Below, in pieces: positions 1-7,969 of a stretch of 64,000 nt of DNA. The DNA is from Chitinophagaceae bacterium (GTDB lineage: Bacteria; Bacteroidota; Bacteroidia; Chitinophagales; Chitinophagaceae), in assembly GCA_016710935.1 (NCBI GenBank), contig JADJTY010000012.1, forward strand, positions 744,001 through 808,000, in the 5' to 3' direction. The position numbers and the translations under genes were made by a program. How positions within the stretch are numbered: position 1 is the first letter of the stretch; every line of letters starts with the position of its first letter. The notes under the pieces were generated by a model. The model did no database searches and was not told the DNA's origin. It saw only the letters and a program-made list of their open reading frames with translations.

Positions 1-471
1 GCTCCTGTCCCACCAAAGTTCGTCACAATACAAAGTATCGCCTTTTATATTAATTACCTTCACGCTGTCCTTTAAGAACACCTTGCTCTCCATCTCCAGG
101 TATTTGCCATACAATGCATCCAGCCTGCTGTCTACAGTTCCGGTTTCGCTAAAAAAATCTACATGCAGTTTTTTTGGAAATTCCACATAAGCACTGGCAT
201 CCTGTACCCGCAGCATTAACGGCGATGTTAGTTTCGCTTTTGCATTACCACCCAGTGTATAATTAATATCAGCATTGGTGATTTCCTCTACACCCAATGA
301 TTTGCTGTTATACTCATTTACTTCCTTATCGCTGTTGCCACAGGAAGCCAGCATGATCATCATAAAGCTGACAGGAATGAAAAGGAGGAGCTTATAATAT
401 ATATTGCTGCGCCTAAAATAAACCGGAATAGAAAACAAATACCGGAATATTTTTTGCAACGATACCATCAT
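1..471 (-). CDS. lptC: LptC-like LPS export periplasmic protein (3' end off window)
   Basis: Only the first 157 codons are in the window; the stop lies beyond the left edge. The start is one of two adjacent ATGs (471 or 468). A hydrophobic N-terminus ends in a lipobox-like LASC around residue 44. The body is beta-rich and contains GDTLYCDELWWD, which resembles the repeated strands of the LptC/LptA jellyroll. LptC anchors the LptBFG transporter to the periplasmic LPS bridge. It lies 39 bp downstream of the barrel protein gene and follows coaX, an arrangement that looks like one transcription unit. The family call is by sequence pattern and the missing C-terminus limits certainty. Confidence 0.75.
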   Translation of the reverse strand, partial: MMVSLQKIFRYLFSIPVYFRRSNIYYKLLLFIPVSFMMIMLASCGNSDKEVNEYNSKSLGVEEITNADINYTLGGNAKAKLTSPLMLRVQDASAYVEFPKKLHVDFFSETGTVDSRLDALYGKYLEMESKVFLKDSVKVINIKGDTLYCDELWWDRS

Positions 472-510
472 CAAAAATTATTGTACAAGAAAAGAATGCC
501 GAATATTACA

Positions 511-1875
511 TTAATTGTATTTAGGTTTTTGGAACCAACTGGCATTCATAGAAACGCCAATACTTAATCTTACCAGGCTTTCACGCAGGTTGGTTTGCCT
601 GTTACCCCTGCTTGCAAATTCCAGGGCTGTATTTAAAATTACATAACCGGCATAAGGGTTCATGCGCTTTACAGAGGTTAAAGGCATTCCTGTACCCAAA
701 GAAAACCCATATTCTGCCCGGTTGTTTGCACTGGTTTTGATGTAATCGGGGCCATAATAAAAACCAGCCCTGTATTTTACAAAGTTGAAATATTTCCTTA
801 CCGCCTTGCTTTCCTTTGCAGGAAAATATTGTGTACCTACCCTTACAGTCCAGTTGTTCTGCACCTGGTCGGTTTGGCCGTAAAAACGGTACCCTGCCCA
901 ATTGCCATATTCAAAGTCGGCGCCAACCAACCAGTTGGCATCCTGGTAAACGCCCCCTACAGTAACCATCGCAGGATAGACAATTTTACCTTTTACATCA
1001 TTTTCTTCATACACACTATCCAGCTGGAACTGGTTACCATTCTGATCATAAATGATTATCTCCCGGATCAGATCGTTTTTTGCATTTAAATTTTGTTTCA
1101 GGTTGCCGTAAACGCCCAGCCTCAGGTTTTTGGTAACATTGTTTTGAGGATCTTTTGCCAAAGCAAAATCATATTGAATACCTCCGTTAATAAAAAATCC
1201 ACCGAAGGTTGTTTTGTTTTCGGAATTGGATAAATAATGATAAGTACTATCGTTTATAAAAGAAAGTTTGGTGCTGTAGTCTTTGCTGCCAAACATATAC
1301 CCTGCGTTAATACCTATGCTGAAATTCTTATACTTTAAACCCGTACCCAGGTTAGCCTGGTTTACGCCGCCGTTACCTTCATAAAGTGTTCTTAAACTGT
1401 CTATACCGGCAAGCCTTTCATTTTTTTCGATCTTATAATTTATTTTTGAAACCGGTTTAAGGCCCAGGCTCATACCCCAACTCATTCCCTTTTTTGCCAT
1501 TTTAGGAGTAGTTAAAGGAAACGCCAGTTGCAGGTAAGAAACATAGGTGTTGGCCGATGTGAATTTTTTTGCAGGAGTGGTACTTTTTAAGATCCGGTAA
1601 TCCACTTCAACGCCTACATCAAAAATGGTGTTTCTTATGGTTGAAAGCGATGCAGGGTTTGTAAAATTTATACTGTTACTGTTGGGAAGTTTATTTGTAT
1701 TGAAAGTAATGAAATCGGCCACGCCGGCAGCAATACCACCCATTCCCCGGGTAAAAATATTATGATTGGGTGTAAGATCGCCCAGGGCATATCTTGAAAA
1801 AGGAGAATTTTCCTGTGCTGTTGCACTCATTTGCAAGCCACAAGCCACAAAAAGTACCATTAAAATTTTAGCCAT
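511..1875 (-). CDS. Outer membrane beta-barrel protein (OmpP1/FadL-like)
   Basis: The product has about 454 residues with a clear signal peptide (MAKILMVLFVACGLQ, then SATAQ) followed by ENSPFSRYALGDL. The rest is rich in alternating hydrophobic strands, Gly/Tyr/Asn turns and aromatic residues, as in a transmembrane barrel. An open frame reaches to 1956, but ATG 1875 puts the signal peptide at the N-terminus and gives only an 8-bp overlap with coaX, so I chose it. Proteins of this type sit beside coaX and lptC in Bacteroidota and are often named FadL/OmpP1-like transporters. The substrate is unknown. Confidence 0.7.
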   Translation of the reverse strand: MAKILMVLFVACGLQMSATAQENSPFSRYALGDLTPNHNIFTRGMGGIAAGVADFITFNTNKLPNSNSINFTNPASLSTIRNTIFDVGVEVDYRILKSTTPAKKFTSANTYVSYLQLAFPLTTPKMAKKGMSWGMSLGLKPVSKINYKIEKNERLAGIDSLRTLYEGNGGVNQANLGTGLKYKNFSIGINAGYMFGSKDYSTKLSFINDSTYHYLSNSENKTTFGGFFINGGIQYDFALAKDPQNNVTKNLRLGVYGNLKQNLNAKNDLIREIIIYDQNGNQFQLDSVYEENDVKGKIVYPAMVTVGGVYQDANWLVGADFEYGNWAGYRFYGQTDQVQNNWTVRVGTQYFPAKESKAVRKYFNFVKYRAGFYYGPDYIKTSANNRAEYGFSLGTGMPLTSVKRMNPYAGYVILNTALEFASRGNRQTNLRESLVRLSIGVSMNASWFQKPKYN

Positions 1876-2596
1876 TGTTAGTTTCACTGAGTGCATATAA
1901 TCCTTTAAATAAAAAATAAGGGTCGGCAAATATCTTGTTTTTAAGTTGACCTGCAAAATAGGTTGTATCGCCCCCGGTTAAAACCGCGTTAAAGTTGCCG
2001 TATTTTCGGGCATATTCCTCAATAAATCCATCAATTTCATATGTAATCCCTGCAATTACACCACTTTGCATATTTGTTTTAGTATCATATCCAATTATTG
2101 GAAAATTCCAGTCTTTTTTTACCAGGGGCAGCTTTGCAGTAAAAACCTGCATGGATTTAAAGCGCATTTCCATACCGGGGGATATGCTGCCACCTATAAA
2201 TTCGCCATACTGGTTTATAAAATTATAGGTGATACAACTGCCCAGTGCAACCACCAGGTTATTTTTACCCGGAAAAAAATGAACTGCTGCTGCAGAAAGT
2301 GCCAGCCTGTCGGCACCAATAGACTCGGGCTTACCAACCGGCGTTGTAAAATTTGCTTTGGTAAGATGTGAGAGTTTATGAAATTTTGTTTTTGCTGCCA
2401 GCAGGTTTTCAATTTCAATATTATGTTCAATTACAGAAGACAGAATTGTTTTTTGCGGATAATGATCTGCCAGCAGTTTTTCAATCGTTGCTGTTTCTCC
2501 ATCTGGCAAAACAATCTCTGCTGAAAAATTATCATTTTCAAAAATGGCAGCTTTTAGCCGGGTGTTTCCAAAATCGAAACAAATGGTTTTTGTCAT
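1868..2596 (-). CDS. coaX: Type III pantothenate kinase
   Basis: The 242-residue protein has the usual CoaX length. It shows the N-terminal phosphate loop FDFGNTRLK (residues 7-15), the GADRLA motif that carries the catalytic Asp, GGSISPGMEMR, and VLTGGD near the end. The enzyme phosphorylates pantothenate as the first step of coenzyme A synthesis in the cytoplasm. The central motif reads VVALGSCITYNF where most members have an Asp-x-Gly-Thr core and a later Asp; see the findings. It is the first gene of the unit coaX, barrel protein, lptC and overlaps the next gene by 8 bp. Confidence 0.88.
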   Translation of the reverse strand: MTKTICFDFGNTRLKAAIFENDNFSAEIVLPDGETATIEKLLADHYPQKTILSSVIEHNIEIENLLAAKTKFHKLSHLTKANFTTPVGKPESIGADRLALSAAAVHFFPGKNNLVVALGSCITYNFINQYGEFIGGSISPGMEMRFKSMQVFTAKLPLVKKDWNFPIIGYDTKTNMQSGVIAGITYEIDGFIEEYARKYGNFNAVLTGGDTTYFAGQLKNKIFADPYFLFKGLYALSETNNG

Positions 2597-2630
2597 TTGG
2601 TTAATTTAATTTTTATTCATCCTTTCGTAA

Positions 2631-2710
2631 TTAGTCATTGGTCAGTAGTCATTAAGGCATTTAATATTTCGCTTAGGTAAAATGACTATTGACCAATGTC
2701 TCAATGACTA
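2631..2710. repeat. Inverted repeat of GTCATT words
   Basis: Arms CATTGGTCAGTAGTCATT (2636-2653) and AATGACTATTGACCAATG (2681-2698) match at 17 of 18 positions once one is reversed. They are flanked by further TAGTCATTG copies. The repeat lies just after the stop of the LON-domain gene and before coaX on the minus strand, so a hairpin could separate the two transcripts. Related words (GTCATTGAGTCATTGG) occur near 43155. Confidence 0.6.
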
Positions 2711-2713
2711 TGC

Positions 2714-3349
2714 TTATCCATCAAGTCCTTTCAAATTCTTAAAGTGTCCGTTCAGTTTTACTTTCTCTTTCAGCATTTCCATTTCGGCCAATACAGGTAT
2801 TACTTTGGTCAGATGCCTTTTTAAATATTCCTGCCGCTGCGATTCATGCAGGAGTTCAAGTAATTCGTATTCTTCCTGCAGCGACATGCCTGCATGGTGA
2901 GCCACATCATAGCTCCACAAGTCTTCATCGGGCTTTGAAAATTTCTTTTCTATGTTAAGCAACTTGTGTAATTCTTTAATCCCTTTTACGATTCCATTCA
3001 TAAGTATTCTGTTACCTCTTTCATCATTGTCCGGGTAATTTACAATGGCACCGCTGTACAATTTATCAGGTAATTCATGAATAGCTTCCAGCATTCTGAA
3101 AACCTGCAGCCCTTCAGTTTTAATATCCATTTTTCCATCTTCGTAAACCTGGCTTATTTCTTTTACCTGCACCAATGTACCCATTTCATTTATTTTATCA
3201 TCAATAACTGCGGGTATGCCAAATGGTTTTTTAGTAGCAAAACTTTCAGTGATCAGTTGCCTGTACCGGGGTTCAAAAATATGCAGGTTTAACTGCTCCC
3301 CGGGATATACTACAATAGCCAAAGGGAATATGGGAATAAAATTTGTCAT
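2714..3349 (-). CDS. LON substrate-binding domain protein
   Basis: The 211-residue protein begins IPIFPLAIVVYPGEQLNLHI and continues with FEPRYRQL, the signature of the N-terminal substrate-binding domain of Lon protease. No AAA+ or protease domain follows. The second half is helical and charged. Stand-alone LON-domain proteins are common in Bacteroidota and are thought to act in protein quality control, but the partner is unknown. It starts 7 bp after the stop of the upstream GT2 gene, so the two are probably cotranscribed. Confidence 0.8.
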   Translation of the reverse strand: MTNFIPIFPLAIVVYPGEQLNLHIFEPRYRQLITESFATKKPFGIPAVIDDKINEMGTLVQVKEISQVYEDGKMDIKTEGLQVFRMLEAIHELPDKLYSGAIVNYPDNDERGNRILMNGIVKGIKELHKLLNIEKKFSKPDEDLWSYDVAHHAGMSLQEEYELLELLHESQRQEYLKRHLTKVIPVLAEMEMLKEKVKLNGHFKNLKGLDG

Positions 3350-3356
3350 TCGTAAA

Positions 3357-4121
3357 TCACATGTTGTTGTTTGTTGCGTTGGTCATCTCTTGTAAATACC
3401 TGTATTTTAAAAAAGTATAGCGTGCGGTCGTTTTTGCAATAATAAATCCTTCGGCCCCATCTAAAAATCCCAGGCGAAAAATATAATGCTGTATAAAAGC
3501 AAATACCGGTGAAAAATATTGTTTAAATATATTGGGCTTTTTGCCAGCCTCCACATATTTCTTTGCGTTCATGCGGGCATAATGATCTGTTTTTGCATCA
3601 TACTCCTGCCGGCTTTGCACAGTATAATGTAATATGTTTCCTTTCAGTTTGGTAACCTTAACATCCGCAGGAAAAATGAGATTTTCATGCACGGCAACAT
3701 TATTCCATTGCACTTTTGTACGGTTAAACAGCCGGATATGCCAATCAAATCCCCACTCACCAAAACGTATCCATTTATTACAGAAAAAATTTTTGAAACG
3801 TATATTAAACACTTCGTCATTATTGGTCAGGGCAAGTTTCAAAAGGCTTTGCTGTAATGCAGCATCAATGGCCTCATCAGCATCCAGGCTAAGTATCCAG
3901 TCGTTTTTTGCTGCCTTTATTCCCATATTTTTATTGATGCCGTAACCGGCCCAACCGGTTTCAATTACTAGCGCCTTCATTTTTTTGCAGATGGCAATGG
4001 TCTCATCCGTACTGCCGCTGTCTACAATTACAATATCGCTGGTAACCGCCTGTAAGCTCTGCAGTGTATTGGCAATGATATGTGCTTCATTCTTTGTAAT
4101 GATAACAACTGAAATATCCAT
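3357..4121 (-). CDS. Family 2 glycosyltransferase (WaaE/KdtX-like)
   Basis: About 254 residues. It starts MDISVVIITKNEAHIIANTL, typical of GT-A family 2 enzymes, with VDSGSTDET and SLDADEAID as the nucleotide-sugar and metal-binding motifs. The overall layout, with WIRFGEWGFDWHIRLFNR in the middle and a helical end, resembles LPS core glucosyltransferases of the WaaE/KdtX group. An open frame extends to 4136, but ATG 4121 gives the conserved N-terminus. The exact sugar and acceptor cannot be told. The LON-domain gene follows at 7 bp. Confidence 0.82.
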   Translation of the reverse strand: MDISVVIITKNEAHIIANTLQSLQAVTSDIVIVDSGSTDETIAICKKMKALVIETGWAGYGINKNMGIKAAKNDWILSLDADEAIDAALQQSLLKLALTNNDEVFNIRFKNFFCNKWIRFGEWGFDWHIRLFNRTKVQWNNVAVHENLIFPADVKVTKLKGNILHYTVQSRQEYDAKTDHYARMNAKKYVEAGKKPNIFKQYFSPVFAFIQHYIFRLGFLDGAEGFIIAKTTARYTFLKYRYLQEMTNATNNNM

Positions 4122-4138
4122 GCTGCAAAGAAACAAGA

Positions 4139-4171
4139 AACTTTGCCAAAGTTGTAAACTTTGGCAAAGTT
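4139..4171. repeat. REP-like 33-bp palindrome
   Basis: AACTTTGCCAAAGTT (4139-4153) and AACTTTGGCAAAGTT (4157-4171) are exact reverse complements separated by 3 bp. Each arm is itself nearly self-complementary. The core TTTGGCAA recurs in the repeat at 14386-14447. It lies directly upstream of the GT2 gene start on the minus strand. Confidence 0.7.
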
Positions 4172-4228
4172 GTACAGTTATTTATACCGATTATACCAGT
4201 ATTTAGTTCAAAGTTTATTGCTATCGGT

Positions 4229-4313
4229 ATAATACCATCTAATATTTCACCATAGTCCCTGCCCGTTCGGTCAGGCGGGCGTTGAACTACTTGTGAAATA
4301 AAGATGGTATTAT
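4229..4313. repeat. Long inverted repeat, MITE- or REP-like
   Basis: The outer arms share ATAATACCATCT and ATTTCAC (4229-4250 against 4293-4313 reversed), differing only in the 2-3 bp between these words. Inside is a GC-rich stem GCCCG/CGGGC (4261-4280). The 85-bp unit fills most of the space between the divergent GT2 and meaB genes. The arms end about 35 bp before the meaB ATG, so it may also shape that leader. Confidence 0.65.
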
Positions 4314-4348
4314 TTGGTATTTGAAAATAGAAAATTGAAATTTGTTTA

Positions 4349-5242
4349 ATGTGGCAGCAACAGATAAACGAAATTAAACAGGGCAATACCAAAACACTGG
4401 CCCGGTGCATTTCTTATATAGAGAACGAAGTAACCGGTTACGAAGAGCTGTTGCAGCAACTCCCCGCTTCGCAAACGCCCATCATTGGTATTACCGGTCC
4501 GCCGGGAGCAGGTAAAAGTACATTGGTAGATGCGTTGATCGGGCTCCTCGTCAAAGAAGGCAAATCAGTTGCTGTAATTTGTGTAGATCCTTCCTCTCCA
4601 TTTAATTTAGGCGCACTATTGGGCGACCGAATCAGGATGAGTGAATGGTACGATAACCCGAACGTGTTCATCCGTTCGCTCGCTACCCGTGGTTCTTTAG
4701 GAGGTTTGCATCCCAAAATTATAGAGATCAGTGATCTGATGAAGGTTGCAGGTTTTGATTATATCCTTGTTGAAACGGTGGGCGTGGGACAAAGCGAAAT
4801 TGAGATTGCAGGGCTTGCTGATATTACCATTGTGGTAGTAGTGCCGGAAGCCGGGGATGAAGTACAAACCATGAAAGCCGGATTGATGGAGATAGCCGAT
4901 GTGTTTGTTGTTAACAAAGCCGACCGGCCCGATGCAGATTTGTTTGTAAAGAATTTACGCCTGATGCTGGCTCCTGCATTTCACAACCATGCCATGCCGG
5001 TACCGGTTATTAAAACCATTGCATCGCAAAAAGAAGGCATTGCTGAATTATTGAAAACGATCACCGATTCTTTTAATATTGTAAAAGAAAAAGAGAAGAG
5101 ATCATGGCTGCTTGCAGAAAAAGCATTTTATCTCATACAACAAAAAAAAATGCTGCCTATAGATAAAGCCATGCTGAAAAAAAAGATCGAAGAAGCCGGA
5201 AAGGATTTTAATTTATATGCCTTTATTAAAAATTATTACTGA
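4349..5242 (+). CDS. meaB: MeaB/ArgK-type GTPase (methylmalonyl-CoA mutase chaperone)
   Basis: 297 residues. The P-loop GPPGAGKST is at residues 50-58, followed by VDPSSPFNLGALLGDR, ATRGSLGG, ETVGVGQSE (switch region) and NKADRPDAD (base recognition). This is the full motif set of the MeaB G3E GTPases. MeaB protects adenosylcobalamin-dependent methylmalonyl-CoA mutase and helps it acquire cofactor. No mutase gene is in this window, so it is an isolated copy. The stop overlaps the convergent small membrane protein gene by 7 bp. Confidence 0.88.
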   Translation: MWQQQINEIKQGNTKTLARCISYIENEVTGYEELLQQLPASQTPIIGITGPPGAGKSTLVDALIGLLVKEGKSVAVICVDPSSPFNLGALLGDRIRMSEWYDNPNVFIRSLATRGSLGGLHPKIIEISDLMKVAGFDYILVETVGVGQSEIEIAGLADITIVVVVPEAGDEVQTMKAGLMEIADVFVVNKADRPDADLFVKNLRLMLAPAFHNHAMPVPVIKTIASQKEGIAELLKTITDSFNIVKEKEKRSWLLAEKAFYLIQQKKMLPIDKAMLKKKIEEAGKDFNLYAFIKNYY

Positions 5243-5505
5243 TCATTTTTTCTGAATCCGGCCTGCTGGCTGCGGATCTCTTCTTCCTCCAGCTTTTTAT
5301 TCCCTTTCCACCAACGGTATCCAATAAAACCCACAATGGCAAAGGGCGACATCATTAAGTACAGAATGGCTGCGTTCATACCCTGCGCAGGCTTTTCGCC
5401 AAGCTGGGAAGAGGTTTTAGTACAAACCGCACACTGTGCCTCAACAGCTGTTGACAGGAATAACAGCAAAAACAAAACCAGTAATATGTTTAAAATATAT
5501 TTCAT
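5236..5505 (-). CDS. Small membrane protein with exported CxxC motif
   Basis: About 89 residues. A signal peptide or first membrane segment (MKYILNILLVLFLLLFLSTA) is followed by VEAQCAVCTKTSSQLGE, which puts a CxxC pair just outside the membrane. A second membrane segment (ILYLMMSPFAIVGFIGY) and a charged tail (KGNKKLEEEE) follow. A TTG-initiated extension to 5517 is possible, but ATG 5505 sits right at the signal peptide and about 10 bp after a TAACTTTG element. I do not recognise a named function. The CxxC suggests redox or metal binding. Confidence 0.7.
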   Translation of the reverse strand: MKYILNILLVLFLLLFLSTAVEAQCAVCTKTSSQLGEKPAQGMNAAILYLMMSPFAIVGFIGYRWWKGNKKLEEEEIRSQQAGFRKNDQ

Positions 5506-5514
5506 CTTATATTG

Positions 5515-5547
5515 CAAAGTTACGGCAGCACACGGTTATGAAAACAA
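5515..5547 (-). promoter_or_regulatory. Candidate Bacteroidota promoter
   Basis: On the minus strand TAACTTTG (5522-5515) matches the -7 consensus TAnnTTTG exactly, with a TTG at 5547-5545 some 22 bp upstream. It ends about 10 bp before the ATG of the small membrane protein at 5505. Confidence 0.5.
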
Positions 5548-5571
5548 CTGTTTAACAGAATTTAACTAATT

Positions 5572-5608
5572 AATTTGCAGATAAAAGCATAGATGCTTTT
5601 AATTTGCA
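5572..5608. promoter_or_regulatory. Palindrome flanked by direct repeats upstream of TPR gene
   Basis: TAAAAGCAT-ag-ATGCTTTTA (5582-5601) is a perfect palindrome. It is bracketed by two AATTTGCA copies (5572-5579 and 5601-5608). It lies 16 bp before the TPR gene ATG, in the position of an operator or a leader hairpin. No T-tract follows, so it is not a terminator. Confidence 0.4.
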
Positions 5609-5624
5609 ATAAACAAAGCAAACC

Positions 5625-6362
5625 ATGTTGAAAAGATCTTTACCACTTCTTTTATCCCTATTATTTTTTTCAGCTGCTCATGCACAGGTAAATAAGGCAA
5701 AGCAGCACTACCATGCCGGAATTAAATTAAGGATCAACAGCCAGTTTCCTGAAGCGCTGGCAGAATTCGGTAAAGCAACAACCTTCAATAAGAACTTTGA
5801 TTCGGCGTATGTTGAAATGGGGAATATTTACAGTAAATCCGGTAAGATGGAAGTGGCCATGAGCTATTACAACCAGGCACTTGCTATCAATCCGAAATAT
5901 GCCGATGCTTTGTTTGGCATTGCCAAAATTTACAGGGATGCTATAAAGAAATATGACTCTGCTATTTATTTCTTTGATGCCGCAGCAAAATCCGACAGCA
6001 CCAATAAAGAAATATTTTATGGCATCGCATGGACGTACAATGCCACTAAAGAACATGACAAGGCCATTCCTTATGCTATTAAAGCACTTGAAATTGACAA
6101 CAATTATAGACCGGCTTATGGCGAATTGGGATATGCTTACCGTACTACAAAAAGATACGCAGAATGCGTTGAACAGTTCAAAAAAAACCTGGCCATTTCT
6201 GTTGTTGATATTGCCCACCTGTATTCTGCCTATGCCCTTCTCGAGCTAAACAACAAAGAGGGCGCCCTGCAGCATTATGAAGCGTTGCTGAAAATAAATG
6301 AAAGGATGGCTGTTGCGCTAAAGAAAAAGATAGATGCAAACCCTGCACCCGGCAGCAATTGA
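5625..6362 (+). CDS. Exported TPR-repeat protein
   Basis: 245 residues with a signal peptide ending in SAAHAQ. At least five tetratricopeptide repeats follow, visible as recurring PEALAEFGKA, VAMSYYNQALAINPKYADALFGIA, KAIPYAIKALEIDNNYRPAYGELGYAY and AECVEQFKKNLAI (each shown in part). TPR domains bind other proteins, so a periplasmic scaffold role is likely; no enzyme domain is seen. It is divergent from the small CxxC protein. The convergent GT25 gene begins directly after its stop. The family is certain and the role unknown. Confidence 0.78.
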   Translation: MLKRSLPLLLSLLFFSAAHAQVNKAKQHYHAGIKLRINSQFPEALAEFGKATTFNKNFDSAYVEMGNIYSKSGKMEVAMSYYNQALAINPKYADALFGIAKIYRDAIKKYDSAIYFFDAAAKSDSTNKEIFYGIAWTYNATKEHDKAIPYAIKALEIDNNYRPAYGELGYAYRTTKRYAECVEQFKKNLAISVVDIAHLYSAYALLELNNKEGALQHYEALLKINERMAVALKKKIDANPAPGSN

Positions 6363-7136
6363 TCATGTTTTTATTTCTGAGACAATGGCTGCATTGTGAA
6401 ATATTTCCTGGTCAAAAAATTTAGGTTCGGTTACAAAGGCCTGTAAGGCTCCCTTCATCACCGTTGCTGATAAAAGATCATCGGCCCGGTACACCACCGG
6501 TGTTTGGGCAGCTAGTAATTTTTTAGCTGCCTCCAGACTAATTGCATAAGCGTGTGTGCAGTCGTGAAAGCCAGCCTTTTTTAAATGTGCGCTGTACGGT
6601 TTTGGTAAGAAATTGCTTACCATTTTATAACTCCAGGCCATCAGCCCCAAAGCACTGATAATTTTATAAAATAATTGTTTGGCCTTTAAAGCTGTGGTCA
6701 CTTTTTCGTGTTTTAAATATCCCAGGTAAACCAGCTCCCAGTTAACTGGTAACTCATCCAGCGCTGCTGGTAATGCTGCCAGGTTTTCTGCAATGGGTAA
6801 CACATCATCTTCCAGTATCAACACTTTTTTCCAGTTATTTTTTATCATCGCTGCATAAACCATCCTGTGCGATAAAGAGCAGGCAATTTCGCCCGTGTTT
6901 AATGCTTTGCCCTGCCGTTGCAGCTTTTGAGCCATTTTTTCATCGTAAGTGCCGTCGGTTTTTGCGGTGTTGTAATCAATGTTCAACTTATCAGCTCCCC
7001 AAAAAAGATCATACCGCAATCCTTCCAGATTTTTTTCTACACGTTGGTGCCTGTCGGTGAACCGTGGTACAGATACGATCAGTATTTTATCAAAATACTG
7101 TTGCAGGTAATTATTTATGTGAGCCGGTATCTTCAG
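6363..7136 (-). CDS. Family 25 glycosyltransferase, start unclear
   Basis: The conserved core is EIACSLSHRMVYAAM and VLILEDDVLP, with the acidic metal-binding motif, plus a C-terminal THAYAISLEAAKKLL. These are typical of GT25 (LOS/LPS galactosyltransferase) proteins. The only ATG, GTG or TTG in the upstream frame is TTG 7019, which would remove the family's conserved N-terminus. The same frame upstream still encodes KILIVSVPRFTDRHQRVEKN and is open to the stop at 7172-7170. I set the start provisionally at CTG 7136; ATA or ATT codons nearby are alternatives. Acceptor and donor sugars are unknown. Confidence 0.7.
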   Translation of the reverse strand: MKIPAHINNYLQQYFDKILIVSVPRFTDRHQRVEKNLEGLRYDLFWGADKLNIDYNTAKTDGTYDEKMAQKLQRQGKALNTGEIACSLSHRMVYAAMIKNNWKKVLILEDDVLPIAENLAALPAALDELPVNWELVYLGYLKHEKVTTALKAKQLFYKIISALGLMAWSYKMVSNFLPKPYSAHLKKAGFHDCTHAYAISLEAAKKLLAAQTPVVYRADDLLSATVMKGALQAFVTEPKFFDQEIFHNAAIVSEIKT

Positions 7137-7253
7137 TATGCTGATTTTTATAATTGCAAAAATAGGGTTTTATAACAGCCATGCCCTTTCACTAAACCTG
7201 TAAATAGATTTTTTTACCTTACTTTGCCAACAAGACCAGCAAATATATCATTC

Positions 7254-7967
7254 ATGTCACGACAGGAAAATATTCCACGCCTGAACAGCACCAAACTTAA
7301 AAAAAAGGCGCCCGACTATATTCATTTATCCATCCTGTTAAAAGACATAGATGAAGCCATAAAAAATCATGCAACCGGCGATTTGCTGGACCTGGGCTGC
7401 GGCAACAAACCTTACGAAGAATGGTATAATCCTAAAACAACAACCCAGACAGGTTGCGATGTGATACAAAGCGATAAGAACAGGGTGGATGTTATTTGCC
7501 TGGCCACCGATCTTAAGTTTAATGACAACAGTTTTGATACCGTTTTGGCTACACAGGTTCTGGAGCATGTGTACGATCATCATGCCATGATCAAAGAATC
7601 GTACCGGGTGTTAAGGCCCGGTGGCCAGATGATATTGACCGTTCCCTTTACCTGGGAACTGCATGAGGAACCGTATGATTTTTTCCGCTTAACCAAACAC
7701 GGACTAAAGGAATTGTTTGAAGAGGCCGGATTTGAAATTGTTTATATTAAAGCAAACGGAGGTAAATGGGCCGCAACATTTCAAATGTTCATCAATACGG
7801 TTTACTCAACGTTTAAATTTAAAACAGCCCGTGCAAAAATCCTGAAAATACTTTTTATGGAATTGAGGTTAACCTGGTTACTTAACCACATTGCACTTGG
7901 GATCGATAAAAAATATTTTGACGACTGGTGGACCCTAAATTATATTGTGGTTGCACGAAAAAAATAA
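7254..7967 (+). CDS. Class I SAM-dependent methyltransferase
   Basis: About 237 residues. The SAM-binding motif LLDLGCGNKPYEEWY and the downstream VLATQVLEHVYD and YRVLRPGGQMILTVPF are the standard motifs I, IV and post-motif of Methyltransf_11 proteins. A TTG-initiated extension to 7224 exists, but ATG 7254 leaves a sensible N-terminus. It is followed after 2 bp by another methyltransferase and then a GT4 enzyme, so the three form one unit, probably acting on a surface glycan or lipid. The substrate cannot be named. Confidence 0.82.
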   Translation: MSRQENIPRLNSTKLKKKAPDYIHLSILLKDIDEAIKNHATGDLLDLGCGNKPYEEWYNPKTTTQTGCDVIQSDKNRVDVICLATDLKFNDNSFDTVLATQVLEHVYDHHAMIKESYRVLRPGGQMILTVPFTWELHEEPYDFFRLTKHGLKELFEEAGFEIVYIKANGGKWAATFQMFINTVYSTFKFKTARAKILKILFMELRLTWLLNHIALGIDKKYFDDWWTLNYIVVARKK

Positions 7968-7969
7968 TT

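Noticed and set aside
4349..5242. Methylmalonyl-CoA mutase operon
   Set aside because: Only the GTPase gene is here; no mutase subunit genes flank it.
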